This document shows, one piece after another, positions 43,079-52,442 of a DNA stretch of 64,000 nucleotides. The translations under genes and the position numbers were made by a program. How positions within the stretch are numbered: position 1 is the first letter of the stretch; each line of letters begins with the position of its first letter. The notes beneath the pieces are model-generated. The model had not been told where the DNA came from and did no database searches. It saw only the letters and a list, made by a program, of their open reading frames with translations. The DNA comes from Rhodothermia bacterium. Lineage in GTDB: Bacteria; Bacteroidota; Rhodothermia; Balneolales; Balneolaceae. Where the stretch lies: the NCBI GenBank assembly GCA_030427885.1, contig JAUICM010000008.1, positions 1-64,000 of the forward strand, written 5' to 3'.

Positions 43079-45091
43079 TTACTTCAGCTCGAGTGGTAAT
43101 TGTACTTTAAATGAAGTTTTACCTGGTTTCGATTCGACAGTAAGAATGCCTTTATGCTTTTCAACGATGATACCATAACTGGTGCTTAGTCCTAGTCCGG
43201 TTCCTTTACCCAGGTCTTTGGTGGTAAAAAAAGGATCAAATATGCGTGACTGAATTTCCTTTGGAATTCCGGGACCATTGTCCTGTATTTCAACAGTAAC
43301 ATACTGTTCATCACTTAAAGTTCGGATTGTGATCACACCTTTGCCATCCAAAGCGTCAGCGGCATTATCAAGTAAGTTGGTCCATACCTGATTGAGTTCA
43401 CTTCCATATGCAGTGATCTCAGGAAGATCCCCGGAATATTCTTTTTTAACCTCGATACCCTCCTTTATTTTATTCTTCAGGATCACAAGGGTATTATCGA
43501 TTCCTTTATGAAGATCGATCTTCTGAACCGGGGCTTCACCAAGGTAGGAGTAATTTTTCAGAGCTCCGACGATCTCAGTGATTCTTGATGTTGCTTCAAA
43601 AATCTCACCTGTTAATTGGTAAATAGGCACGAGCATTGAGATATAATTTATGATCGCAATCACAGCTTCCTGATTGAGTCCATCTACGGAAGCTGCAATT
43701 TGATTAGCATCTATTCCAATGGCCAGAAGGGAAGGGGCGATGTCCCAGGGTTCGTCTATGCCGTAGTCTTCCAGCCAATCCTCAAGTTCTGTTTCTTTAT
43801 TGAGCGAATCCATCGAACTCAGCTTCTCATCAGAAGGCAGATTTACTTTTTGTGCCAGCATCCGGATGAAATCCATTTCAGACTGAGTCATGTGAACGGC
43901 ATAAAGCTTTTCCCTCACCGGATCTATCTTTGCCAGAAGTTCCCTGAGCTGTTGAGCAGCTCTTTTATTTGCGGCCGCAGGATTATTGATCTCATGAGCA
44001 ACACCAGCGGCAAGGGTACCCAAAGTGGCCATTTTTTCACTTTGCCGGAGCTGAGACTCAGCAAGGCGCTGTAGGGTAATATCCATTCCAAAGACAAATA
44101 CGAAGTTGTTTCGAGTATCTGCCCGGTGTTTGAACATCAGGAATTTATCAACTATCTGTGCTTCAACAGGAACGACTTGTTCTGAACTCAAAATCTGATC
44201 CCAAAGCTCACCAGACACATTAGGACATATATCTCTCCAGCATTTTCCCTTAAGATCTTCTCCGAATAACTCCTTAGCTGCTGAATTGGACAGCAGAATA
44301 TTACCCTGAAAATCAGTTCTCAATACCGGTCCCGGATTCATATCCGGGAAACGAGCAATTTCTTCGATAAGAGCTTTTTGCTCCTCAAGTTTTCGTGCGT
44401 TCTCCTTGTTGATGGTTATATCAGAACCAAATACGAACACCAGTTTGAATTCTGGATCTGTCCTGTGATCGAAGCGAAAGAATTTATCTCCGATGGCACA
44501 TTCCACGTAGCTGATACTTTCGTTACTGATGATATCTGTCCAGATAGCGTTATCCAGATCAGGATTCATTTCAACCCAGTTTTTCCCTTCGAGATCTTTT
44601 CCCAGAATTTTTTGGGCTGCGATGTTACTTAACAGGATCTCTCCGTTAAAATCTACTCTCAGAACCGGGCCCGGGTTCATGTCAGGAAACCGCGCTATCT
44701 CCGCTATTGTTGCTTTCTGTTCTTCAAGCTGACGGGCATTTTGTTTGTTGATGGTGATATCAGTCCCAAATACGAACACCAGTTTATATTCAGGGTCAGT
44801 CCTGTGGTCGAAACGAAAAACCTTTTCGCCGATTTCGCATTCCACATAACTAACACTTTCGTTATGGATGATCTCATTCCAAATATCATTATTAAGATCG
44901 GGATTTATCTCTACCCAGTTCTTACCTTTCAGATCGTCTCCGAGGATGGAGCGGGCGGCGATATTGCTGAGCAGGATCGTGCCATCGAAGTCGACCCGTA
45001 GCACTGGTCCGGGGTTCATATCCGGAAATCTGGCAGCTTGTTCGAGCTCTTTTCTTATTTGATCATTATGAAGATCAGATTCTATACCCAA
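43079..45091 (-). CDS. Histidine kinase with three tandem PAS-like repeats
   Basis: A 670-residue cytosolic sensor kinase. Residues 21-133, 134-246 and 247-359 are three tandem PAS-like repeats of 113 residues, each beginning RFPDMNPGPVLR(V/T)DF and ending near FVFG(T/S/M)DIT. A histidine-kinase core follows with phospho-acceptor His366 (LAAGVAHEINNPAAANKRAA), an unusual insertion of about 130 residues, then HATPase_c with NLLDNAADAL, DNGPGIP and GKGTGLGLSTSYGI. No membrane segment is seen. The annotated TTG start is uncertain; an upstream extension is possible. No response regulator lies next to it. Confidence 0.9.
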   Translation of the reverse strand: MGIESDLHNDQIRKELEQAARFPDMNPGPVLRVDFDGTILLSNIAARSILGDDLKGKNWVEINPDLNNDIWNEIIHNESVSYVECEIGEKVFRFDHRTDPEYKLVFVFGTDITINKQNARQLEEQKATIAEIARFPDMNPGPVLRVDFNGEILLSNIAAQKILGKDLEGKNWVEMNPDLDNAIWTDIISNESISYVECAIGDKFFRFDHRTDPEFKLVFVFGSDITINKENARKLEEQKALIEEIARFPDMNPGPVLRTDFQGNILLSNSAAKELFGEDLKGKCWRDICPNVSGELWDQILSSEQVVPVEAQIVDKFLMFKHRADTRNNFVFVFGMDITLQRLAESQLRQSEKMATLGTLAAGVAHEINNPAAANKRAAQQLRELLAKIDPVREKLYAVHMTQSEMDFIRMLAQKVNLPSDEKLSSMDSLNKETELEDWLEDYGIDEPWDIAPSLLAIGIDANQIAASVDGLNQEAVIAIINYISMLVPIYQLTGEIFEATSRITEIVGALKNYSYLGEAPVQKIDLHKGIDNTLVILKNKIKEGIEVKKEYSGDLPEITAYGSELNQVWTNLLDNAADALDGKGVITIRTLSDEQYVTVEIQDNGPGIPKEIQSRIFDPFFTTKDLGKGTGLGLSTSYGIIVEKHKGILTVESKPGKTSFKVQLPLELK

Positions 45092-45251
45092 AGCATAATC
45101 CGTTAATTGACTGGCAATATGGGTAAAATTGTATAGGAGGCAAAACCTTATTTATTCTTAAAAAACTTCTTTGATTCCATGCTCAATGGGTGTCTATATT
45201 CTTGCTCAGTTTATTTTTCAGATCACTATTTAGTTTGGATATCTTAAGTAC

Positions 45252-45722
45252 ATGAATTTATTTACTCTTCTTAATGAAAACACCATTATTCCAAATCTGG
45301 AAACTGAGAACAAAAAACAGGTGATCAATGCTCTTGTAGACGCCCTCAGTTTTGATATTGATGAGGAAGCTCTGGAGATCGTAAGAGATAAAGTATTCGA
45401 AAGAGAAAGTGTGATGTCAACGGGAGTGGGGAAGGGGTTAGCGATTCCCCATTGTAAGACCAGTGTTGTTTCCGAAAACTATGCCGCCTTTGCTTTGCTC
45501 AATGAGCCACTCGATTTCGACTCTATTGATGGCGAGCCAGTTAAGATGATCTTCCTGCTGGTTGGGCCGGAGTCAAAACACAGTATGCATATCAAGTTAC
45601 TTAGCCGAATATCCAGGTTAATGAATAGTGCTTCCTTCAGAGATAAGATATTGAGCGCTACATCCTCAGAAGAGATTCACAGTGCTTTTCAGGCAGAAGA
45701 AGAAAAATATTTCGTGAGCTGA
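45252..45722 (+). CDS. PTS IIA (PtsN-like) regulatory protein
   Basis: A 156-residue PTS EIIA-type-2 domain with phospho-acceptor His67 in GKGLAIPHCKT and the supporting FLLVGPESKHSMHIKLLSRISRL segment. PtsN-like proteins usually link nitrogen or potassium regulation to the PTS phosphorelay rather than transporting sugar. No EIIBC gene is adjacent, which favours a regulatory role. The next gene starts 3 bases later. Confidence 0.9.
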   Translation: MNLFTLLNENTIIPNLETENKKQVINALVDALSFDIDEEALEIVRDKVFERESVMSTGVGKGLAIPHCKTSVVSENYAAFALLNEPLDFDSIDGEPVKMIFLLVGPESKHSMHIKLLSRISRLMNSASFRDKILSATSSEEIHSAFQAEEEKYFVS

Positions 45723-45725
45723 TCT

Positions 45726-47159
45726 ATGCAGAGACTTCACCAAGGTCTGACACTGCTTCTTTTAACGCTGTTCTCTGCAGGTGTTTTTGCTCAGGACCTT
45801 GCATCTATCATTGAATCAGCACCAAATCAGGAAGCGTTGTGGTCTGTCACTGTAAGAGATGAGAACGGATCGATTGTTGAAAGTTACAATCCCCAAAGTC
45901 TCATTGTACCCGCATCCAATCAAAAATTGTATACCACAGCGGCGGTATTAAATGCGCTTGGAGGTGACTTCCGCTATACAACGAATATATATGGGGATGG
46001 TGTTCTGGTCGATTCTGTATGGGAAGGAAACCTGGTGATCAAAGGTTCGGGGGATCCAAGCATCAGTGGTTTTATGTATGATGGGAACAGATATTTTGTT
46101 TTCAGTAAACTGGCCAGGCAGCTCAAAGATCATGGGATTAAGGAAATTAATGGTAGCCTTATTGCTGATGTGAGTTATTTTAATCCTGAGGTGTATCCAA
46201 AAGGATGGGATTGGGATGATCTCAGTTTTTATTATGGAGTTGAGATATCTCCATTGTCATTCAATAACAATGCGGTTGATCTGACAGTACTTGCAAATGG
46301 AGCAGTGGGCCAGAAACCTGAAATAAGCTGGTTTCCAGGGAATACAAGCTATGTAACCTTCTTAAATTATCAGAAGATAACCCCACCTGATACTGAATAC
46401 GACGAATTTTATCGTCGGGAAATGGGTGATAACCGTATTGTCCTGGGTAGTACATTACCTCAGGGATATATTGAAAAGGAATCTCTTTCTATTTCAGGGG
46501 CTCCAATGTTCTTCCTGCAATCATTTAGAATATTTCTGAATGATAGTGGTATCAAAACGCCTGGAGCATATATGATACAGGATCCTAATCCTGATATTCT
46601 GGGACTTAAAGTGATAGCTTCTCATAGCTCCGAGCCACTTTCAAAACTAGTAGAATGGACCAACAAGGAAAGCGATAATTTTTATGCGGAGATGCTGCTC
46701 AAAACGCTGGATGCTGAGCAAACCGGAGAACCCGGTTCGTTTGAATTCGGTGTTCAGGCAGTTCGTGATTTTTTAGGAGGAATGGAGTTGGATACCACTT
46801 ATGTGATAATGAGAGATGGCTCAGGAATGGCATCAGGTAATTTCACTAAAACGTCAATTTTATCAGAATTTCTGGTGAAGATGCAACACCATCCCGAGTT
46901 TAATAGCTTTTTCAGAAGTATGTCAAATGCTGGAATTGACGGAACATTAGCACATCGAATGAAAGGAACACCTCTGTATAATAACTTTAAAGGTAAATCT
47001 GGTTTTGTATCAGGAGCGCGGACATTGAGTGGCTATTTTACGACTGCATCAGGACAGAAATTGGTGGTGAGTATGGCTGCCAATAACTATATCGGAAAGG
47101 TGAAGCCTATTGATTCCGTACATGAGCAGATTCTTCAATATCTGTATGCTAAATATTAA
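45726..47159 (+). CDS. dacB: PBP4-type D-alanyl-D-alanine carboxypeptidase/endopeptidase
   Basis: A 477-residue exported peptidase of family S13. Signal peptide MQRLHQGLTLLLLTLFSAGVFA is followed by the SxxK active site SNQK (Ser64, Lys67), the SxN-type DGSGMASGNFTK and the KTG-equivalent GKSGFVSGA. It trims or cross-link-cleaves peptidoglycan in the periplasm. All three penicillin-binding motifs are recognisable. Confidence 0.93.
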   Translation: MQRLHQGLTLLLLTLFSAGVFAQDLASIIESAPNQEALWSVTVRDENGSIVESYNPQSLIVPASNQKLYTTAAVLNALGGDFRYTTNIYGDGVLVDSVWEGNLVIKGSGDPSISGFMYDGNRYFVFSKLARQLKDHGIKEINGSLIADVSYFNPEVYPKGWDWDDLSFYYGVEISPLSFNNNAVDLTVLANGAVGQKPEISWFPGNTSYVTFLNYQKITPPDTEYDEFYRREMGDNRIVLGSTLPQGYIEKESLSISGAPMFFLQSFRIFLNDSGIKTPGAYMIQDPNPDILGLKVIASHSSEPLSKLVEWTNKESDNFYAEMLLKTLDAEQTGEPGSFEFGVQAVRDFLGGMELDTTYVIMRDGSGMASGNFTKTSILSEFLVKMQHHPEFNSFFRSMSNAGIDGTLAHRMKGTPLYNNFKGKSGFVSGARTLSGYFTTASGQKLVVSMAANNYIGKVKPIDSVHEQILQYLYAKY

Positions 47160-47171
47160 TTAGTTTAGAGA

Positions 47172-48545
47172 ATGCCTCATAAAACTCCACATATTCTTGT
47201 TACTGACGATGAGCGTGCCATCAGAAATACGCTCAAGGAGATTCTTGAATTTGAGAATTACAAAGTAACCACTGCCGATAGTGGACAGGCTGCACTGGAT
47301 GTAATTGGTAAGGAACGGGTTGACCTGATGTTCCTGGATATCAAAATGCAGGGAATGGATGGAATGGAGACCCTGAAGAAGATCCGGGAGAATGGACATG
47401 AATTTCCTTTGATCATGATATCGGGCCACGGAACCATTGAGATAGCAGTGGAAGCTACTAAGATGGGTGCCTACGATTTTCTGGAAAAACCACCTGACCT
47501 TAATCGATTACTACTTGCAGTTCGAAATGCACTCTCTCAGCAGACCTTAGCCAAAGAGATAAAGCAAATAAGGAAAAAACTCCCTCAAATCCAGGAAATC
47601 ATTGGAGAAAGTTCTGCGATCTCAAAGATAAAGTCTATTATCGAAAAAGTAGCTCCAACGCAGTCAAGAGTACTGATCACCGGAGAGAACGGAACAGGAA
47701 AAGAGCTGGTGGCAAAATGGATCCACGAGAAAAGTCCACGTACATCAGGTCCGTTTATTGAGGTTAATTGTGCTGCCATTCCGTCTGAGTTATTGGAAAG
47801 CGAATTATTTGGCCACGAAAAGGGAGCGTTTACCGGAGCTAATGAGCAAAGGATCGGTAAGTTCGAACAAGCCGATGGTGGCACCCTGTTTCTGGATGAG
47901 ATCGGTGATATGAGTCTGGAAGCCCAGGCAAAGGTTCTGAGGGCTTTACAGGAAAGTAAGATCACAAGAGTGGGTGGAAATAAAAATATTCATGTTGATG
48001 TGCGAATTCTTGCTGCCACCAATAAAGATCTGGAAGAAGAAATTGAAAATGGCAATTTCAGGGAAGATCTGTTTCACCGAATTAGTGTGATCCCGGTAAA
48101 GGTGCCACCGTTAAGAGATCGGAGAGAGGATATTCCACTTATTGCAAAGGCCTGTCTTGAGAAACTCATTGCCAGTGATATCACGTTCTCCTCGGTACGA
48201 TTCTCAGAAGATGGTCTTGAAGCACTTAAAGAAAGAGCATGGTCTGGTAACGTCAGGGAATTACAGAATGCTGTTGAACGCCTGGGAATACTGGCTCCAA
48301 CCGATACCATCGACAAAAGCGCAATAGACTCGGTACTGAAACCACGGAAGAACCAGTCTGAAGGTCTTTCTCGGTTAGCCGATGAAACAGATGATTTTCA
48401 GGATTTCAAGGAAGCTGCAGAACGCGTATTTTTAGTGAAGCAGTTGGAGAAGCACGATTGGAATATTTCTCAGACTGCAGAAGCTGTAGGGATTCAGCGC
48501 AGCCACATCTACAATAAAATGAAAAAATATAATATCGAGCGGTAA
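47172..48545 (+). CDS. NtrC-family sigma-54-dependent response regulator
   Basis: A 457-residue regulator. The receiver domain (phospho-acceptor Asp56 in LMFLDIKM) is followed by a sigma-54 AAA+ domain with Walker A GENGTGKE, the sigma-54-contacting GAFTGA loop and FLDEIGD, and a C-terminal Fis-type helix-turn-helix (NISQTAEAVGIQRSHIYNKMKKY). It activates sigma-54 promoters when phosphorylated. No histidine kinase is immediately adjacent, so its partner is unknown. The folD gene follows 1 base later. Confidence 0.95.
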   Translation: MPHKTPHILVTDDERAIRNTLKEILEFENYKVTTADSGQAALDVIGKERVDLMFLDIKMQGMDGMETLKKIRENGHEFPLIMISGHGTIEIAVEATKMGAYDFLEKPPDLNRLLLAVRNALSQQTLAKEIKQIRKKLPQIQEIIGESSAISKIKSIIEKVAPTQSRVLITGENGTGKELVAKWIHEKSPRTSGPFIEVNCAAIPSELLESELFGHEKGAFTGANEQRIGKFEQADGGTLFLDEIGDMSLEAQAKVLRALQESKITRVGGNKNIHVDVRILAATNKDLEEEIENGNFREDLFHRISVIPVKVPPLRDRREDIPLIAKACLEKLIASDITFSSVRFSEDGLEALKERAWSGNVRELQNAVERLGILAPTDTIDKSAIDSVLKPRKNQSEGLSRLADETDDFQDFKEAAERVFLVKQLEKHDWNISQTAEAVGIQRSHIYNKMKKYNIER

Positions 48546-48546
48546 C

Positions 48547-49437
48547 ATGAGTGCAGAGATCATAGATGGCAGAAAAGTAGCAGAGTTAGTCCGGGCAAGT
48601 GTTCGTGAAGATGTGGATCAATGGGTTGCTAAAGGAAATCGCGCTCCTTTTCTGCAGGTAGTGCTTGTGGGTGATGACCCCGCTTCGATCGTGTACACTG
48701 GGACCAAGACCAAGGCATGTAAAGATGTGGGAATCGACACCAATACGCTGGTTCTTCAGGACACAATCTCTGCCAAAGAACTCAAAGGAATCATAAAGGA
48801 TTTCAACCAGGATGATTCGGTGGATGGTATCCTGGTACAATCTCCGTTACCCTCACATATACCATTGTATGATGTGATCGAGACCATAGATTTTCGGAAA
48901 GATGTAGATGGGTTCCATCCGATGAATGTTGGACGCCTCTCGGTAGATCAGCCATGTTTCAGAAGTTGTACTCCTGCTGGAGTGATGGAGCTCTTTAAAC
49001 ACTATAGTATCCCCGTTAAATCCAAACATGCAGTAGTGGTTGGTGCCAGTAATATTGTGGGTTCCCCGATGGCAGTGATGTTATCAAGGGAGAATTCTTC
49101 CGGGAAAGCTACTACTACCATTTGTCATAAATATACGAGGGACCTGACGCAGCATACTATCAATGCAGATATTCTGGTTGTTGCAGCTGGTCAGCCTCAC
49201 CTGATAAAAGCCGAAATGGTAAAGGAAGGTGTAGTGGTTATTGATGTGGGAATAAACAGGGTTGCAGATGAAACTTCTGAAAAAGGGTATCGCCTGGTCG
49301 GAGATGTGGATTTTGAATCCGTGAGAAAGAAAGCCAGCTGGATCACTCCTGTGCCAGGTGGAGTAGGTCCAATGACAGTAGCCATGCTAATGAAGAATAC
49401 TTTGCTGGCAGCTAAGAAAAGTCTTTACCCGGAATAA
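48547..49437 (+). CDS. folD: Bifunctional methylene-THF dehydrogenase/cyclohydrolase
   Basis: A 296-residue enzyme that interconverts methylene-, methenyl- and formyl-tetrahydrofolate with NADP. Signatures are GDDPASIVYTGTKTKACKDVGI (with the catalytic Lys), DGILVQSPLPSHI, KDVDGFHPMNVGRL, VVGASNIVGSPMAVML and the C-terminal PVPGGVGPMTVAMLMKNT. Length is standard. A perfect tandem octamer array lies immediately after the stop. Confidence 0.96.
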   Translation: MSAEIIDGRKVAELVRASVREDVDQWVAKGNRAPFLQVVLVGDDPASIVYTGTKTKACKDVGIDTNTLVLQDTISAKELKGIIKDFNQDDSVDGILVQSPLPSHIPLYDVIETIDFRKDVDGFHPMNVGRLSVDQPCFRSCTPAGVMELFKHYSIPVKSKHAVVVGASNIVGSPMAVMLSRENSSGKATTTICHKYTRDLTQHTINADILVVAAGQPHLIKAEMVKEGVVVIDVGINRVADETSEKGYRLVGDVDFESVRKKASWITPVPGGVGPMTVAMLMKNTLLAAKKSLYPE

Positions 49438-49448
49438 TTATATTTTAT

Positions 49449-49488
49449 CGGTCCATCGGTCCATCGGTCCATCGGTCCATCGGTCCAT
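49449..49488. repeat. Tandem octamer CGGTCCAT x5
   Basis: Five perfect copies of CGGTCCAT occupy the 57-base gap between the convergent folD and exbD genes. The same unit in inverted form (ATGGACCG) occurs in dispersed repeats at 8446-8463 and 13335-13398. A unit of this type can vary in copy number by replication slippage. Confidence 0.95.
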
Positions 49489-49494
49489 TATTAC

Positions 49495-50031
49495 TCACTC
49501 TTCTACTCCTGTTATAGCTACTCTTTTCGGATACATATCAACGATGTGCTGGCTTTGTGGGGTACCGGGTTTCAGATCATGGAATTCTCTCCCATAATTC
49601 TCAAGAGCCGCTTTGTTTCTGAGTTCTATGTAGCTGGCCATCACTTCATCCAACATATCTATGTAGATCTTGTATGGCGTTTTCCTTTGAGTCTTTAAGT
49701 TGATAATTGCCTTCTCAGGAGATACGGACAGGTTTGGATCAATGCCATGATTGTCAATGAATTCTATCAGGATCGGATTAACCTCTGACAGTTCTACCAG
49801 TTTGTCATCCATAGAGATCTCACCCTTAGCATTCACCAGGATGTTCATCATGTTTCGTTCAAGAACTTCAGGGGTATCATCTGAAGCAGGTGGAGGTAGC
49901 ACGACCCCGATCCCGGTATCTACATTGATCGTGGTGGTTACTAAAAAGAAGATCAATAAGAGAAATGCGATATCTGCCATGGAAGAGCCATTGATCGAAG
50001 CGACTTCCCGTTCTGGTTTGTTGGTAAACAT
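49495..50031 (-). CDS. exbD: ExbD/TolR-family biopolymer transport protein
   Basis: A 178-residue protein with one N-terminal membrane helix (IAFLLLIFFLVTTTI) carrying the ion-conducting Asp of ADIAFLLL, and a periplasmic domain with GVVLPPP. ExbD works with ExbB to power TonB-dependent import or related outer-membrane tasks; no exbB or tonB is adjacent. The ATG at 50031 is strongly supported by AAGGAG seven bases upstream; the frame is open to 50109 but that leader is not family-like. It also has a long C-terminal extension (KTPYKIYIDMLDEVMASYIELRNKAAL). Confidence 0.92.
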   Translation of the reverse strand: MFTNKPEREVASINGSSMADIAFLLLIFFLVTTTINVDTGIGVVLPPPASDDTPEVLERNMMNILVNAKGEISMDDKLVELSEVNPILIEFIDNHGIDPNLSVSPEKAIINLKTQRKTPYKIYIDMLDEVMASYIELRNKAALENYGREFHDLKPGTPQSQHIVDMYPKRVAITGVEE

Positions 50032-50183
50032 AATGTGCTCCTTGACTTTATTATTGAATGCCCTCAGATAAAGATCTAAGAATTGTGGAAAGTTGTATTC
50101 ACATGTCAATGCGAGTTGAATTCATACTAAATTCATAATGAAGCATTTTATTAATCCGGGTTCTCCTTAATTAATGGAGTGCT

Positions 50184-51911
50184 ATGAATACAATGGACAA
50201 AAGGGTTAATAGAGAGATACTCTATCTTTTGATTTTTTTGATCTCAACTTTATCGATCGTGGGGATAACGGGATTTGGTGTGTTCGAAGCAATGAAGAAG
50301 TTGACGAGTTCAGTTGATGATTCACGTTATCCCTTCCAGATCAGTATGGCGGTTCATCAAATCGAATCCCGGCTTGATCTGTTGGAAGATTCCATACAAT
50401 TAGCAGTTTCAGATTCTGATACAGAGTCAGCAAAGGTTAGTTTTTTTGAGCTTGAAGAGTTTTTGAATGGGTTGGATGATAATTTTATTGCTATAAAGAA
50501 TAGCGGAGAAGTAGAACAGGCTTTACTAATAAAACTCGAGCTTGATATAAATGAGCTTAATAATTTTCTGCAAAAGCTACCTGATATGAAACAGGAAAAG
50601 GTTGTAGATACTGAAGCAAATATCCAGATACTTATTTATTCCGGTATTATCGAATCTCAGATCAGGGAGATACTTTCAAAAGTTGCCTATAAAACCAGTT
50701 CACTTATCGATGATGCAACAATTGAATCAAAGGTATTTATCAAAAAAGCTGAACTTTTCTTTATAATTGTTTTTACGATTCTGGTTTTGATGATATCCGC
50801 AGGAGGGGTGATCTCGTTCATCAAGAACAAACACATCTTTAAACAGCAAAATAAAGCAGAAGAAGCGAATAAGAAATTATCTCTTGCTCTTGATGGCACA
50901 AGAGCAGGAATTTGGGATTGGGAGGTTAAAACCGGGAAAATAACCCTTAATGAAAGGTGGGCAGAAATGCTTGGTTATACATTAGAAGAGTTAACACCTG
51001 CATCAATTGATACATGGAGAAAACTGGCATTCGAACCGGATTTGGAAAAATCAAATGCGAAGTTAAAAAAACACTTCTCTGGTGAATCAGAATATTATGA
51101 ATGTGAAATTCGGATGCATCATAAAGATGGGCATTTGGTTTGGATCTGGGACAAGGGAAAAGTGGTTGAATGGGATGAAAAGGGTGAACCAATAAGAATG
51201 ATAGGTACTCATGTAGATATCACGGAAATGATAGAACTACAAGAAAAGCTACGGCAATCTTTGGAGGAAAAAACGTATTTGCTTTCAGAAATTCATCATA
51301 GAGTAAAAAACAATCTTGCGATCATCTCTGGTTTAATGGAGTTGCAATCGTTCTCGAGTAAAGATGAAAAGGTTAAAAAAGCTCTTCAAACCAATTTGAA
51401 AAGAATAAAATCAATGGCTTTGATCCATGAGGACATATATAACTCAGAGAATTTTTCAGAGATATGCTTGTCAAGGGTCATTAAAGAAGAAATGGAGAGC
51501 TTGCTGGCAGATATAAATTATAGTTCAGGGATTAAAGCAGATATATTATATGATATGGAAGTAGTGAAAATAAATATCAATCAGGCCATTCCATTGAGTA
51601 TGTTGATAAATGAGATATTCAATTCAGAATACCTGAATAACACATTCATACCGATACTTCGATCTATAAAAGTTTCACTAAGGGAGCTTGCAGGTATAAG
51701 ACGCTTAACACTTCTTTTTAATAACGCAGTTGCAAATCCCGGAGGAAAAATTCTTAGCCAGAGTGATATCTGGAACGATCTTATTGGAGCTTTCCTGACA
51801 CAAATAAGAGGAACCCTTGTAGTGGAACACTCAACAGAAGGATTTAAATTCATCATAGAATTCAAAGGTGAAAAGGTAAATGGTTCGGCAGGTAATTTGG
51901 TAGCGGTATAA
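50184..51911 (+). CDS. PAS-domain histidine kinase (HisKA_2) with degenerate ATP site
   Basis: A 575-residue membrane sensor. An N-terminal helix (LYLLIFLISTLSIVGITGFGVF), a periplasmic helical domain (about 40-185) and a second helix (LFFIIVFTILVLMISAGGVISF) are followed by a PAS/PAC domain (IWDWEVKTGKITLNERWAEMLGY ... TEM) and a HisKA_2 dimerisation helix with EIHHRVKNNLAIISGLMELQ (His371/372). In the HATPase region the N-box is recognisable, but the G1 motif reads NNAVANP at 513-519 instead of DNGxGxP, so ATP binding may be lost. GGAG lies about 7 bases upstream of the start. Confidence 0.85.
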   Translation: MNTMDKRVNREILYLLIFLISTLSIVGITGFGVFEAMKKLTSSVDDSRYPFQISMAVHQIESRLDLLEDSIQLAVSDSDTESAKVSFFELEEFLNGLDDNFIAIKNSGEVEQALLIKLELDINELNNFLQKLPDMKQEKVVDTEANIQILIYSGIIESQIREILSKVAYKTSSLIDDATIESKVFIKKAELFFIIVFTILVLMISAGGVISFIKNKHIFKQQNKAEEANKKLSLALDGTRAGIWDWEVKTGKITLNERWAEMLGYTLEELTPASIDTWRKLAFEPDLEKSNAKLKKHFSGESEYYECEIRMHHKDGHLVWIWDKGKVVEWDEKGEPIRMIGTHVDITEMIELQEKLRQSLEEKTYLLSEIHHRVKNNLAIISGLMELQSFSSKDEKVKKALQTNLKRIKSMALIHEDIYNSENFSEICLSRVIKEEMESLLADINYSSGIKADILYDMEVVKININQAIPLSMLINEIFNSEYLNNTFIPILRSIKVSLRELAGIRRLTLLFNNAVANPGGKILSQSDIWNDLIGAFLTQIRGTLVVEHSTEGFKFIIEFKGEKVNGSAGNLVAV

Positions 51912-51999
51912 AATGTAAAATAAGGGTGACACTATGTTGTCACTCTGTGTCTTTACCTTGGTTCAGAATCAAAAATCAAAGAACCAAATTCTTAATACA

Positions 52000-52338
52000 A
52001 TGACACCAGCAAATGCACTTACCCAATCAAACCTTAACACTCCTAATCTATTTGTAGCACCACTACTTAAGCGAATCAAAAAAGAAAGCGCTGATGAGTA
52101 TGATGAAATGCAGCAGGCATTCAATCTGATGGGATGGGGAGAACTTCCTGACGAGCTTAAGATCGAGATCTTTAATGATGTTCGCTTTATGGTTGAAGAA
52201 CTTAAAGGCAGGTTTTCTTCCTGTGATGCATATGTACAACGAAGAAGAGATACAGTACATTTCTGGGTGAGCAGTTTCCAGGATGATATCTGTACTTTGG
52301 ATGCGGCAGTTAATGCTCTTAAGATCAAAACATTATAG
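52000..52338 (+). CDS. Hypothetical protein, 112 aa
   Basis: A soluble, mostly alpha-helical small protein beginning MTPANALTQSNLNTPNLFV. It contains RIKKESADEYDEMQQAFNLMGWGELPDELKIEIFNDVRFMVEELKG and a C-terminal SFQDDICTLDAAVNALK. No family is recognised. An ATG at 51934 would add 22 residues that look unrelated, so the 52000 start is chosen; the ribosome binding site is weak for both. Confidence 0.6.
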   Translation: MTPANALTQSNLNTPNLFVAPLLKRIKKESADEYDEMQQAFNLMGWGELPDELKIEIFNDVRFMVEELKGRFSSCDAYVQRRRDTVHFWVSSFQDDICTLDAAVNALKIKTL

Positions 52339-52442
52339 TAAGATCTGTCCTTCAAATTCATTATGCAGGCTGTTTGTCTCTTGTATGTAGAATAAAATAA
52401 TCGTTATTTCTACACTTATTAATTTATAACCAACCTGCAGTC

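Noticed and set aside
49449-49488. CRISPR array
   Set aside because: Five perfect octamers with no spacers form a simple tandem repeat, not repeat-spacer units; no cas genes are present.
50184-51911. Kinase regulated with ExbD as a sensory transport unit
   Set aside because: The genes are divergent and share only a 150-bp gap; no sequence feature links them functionally.
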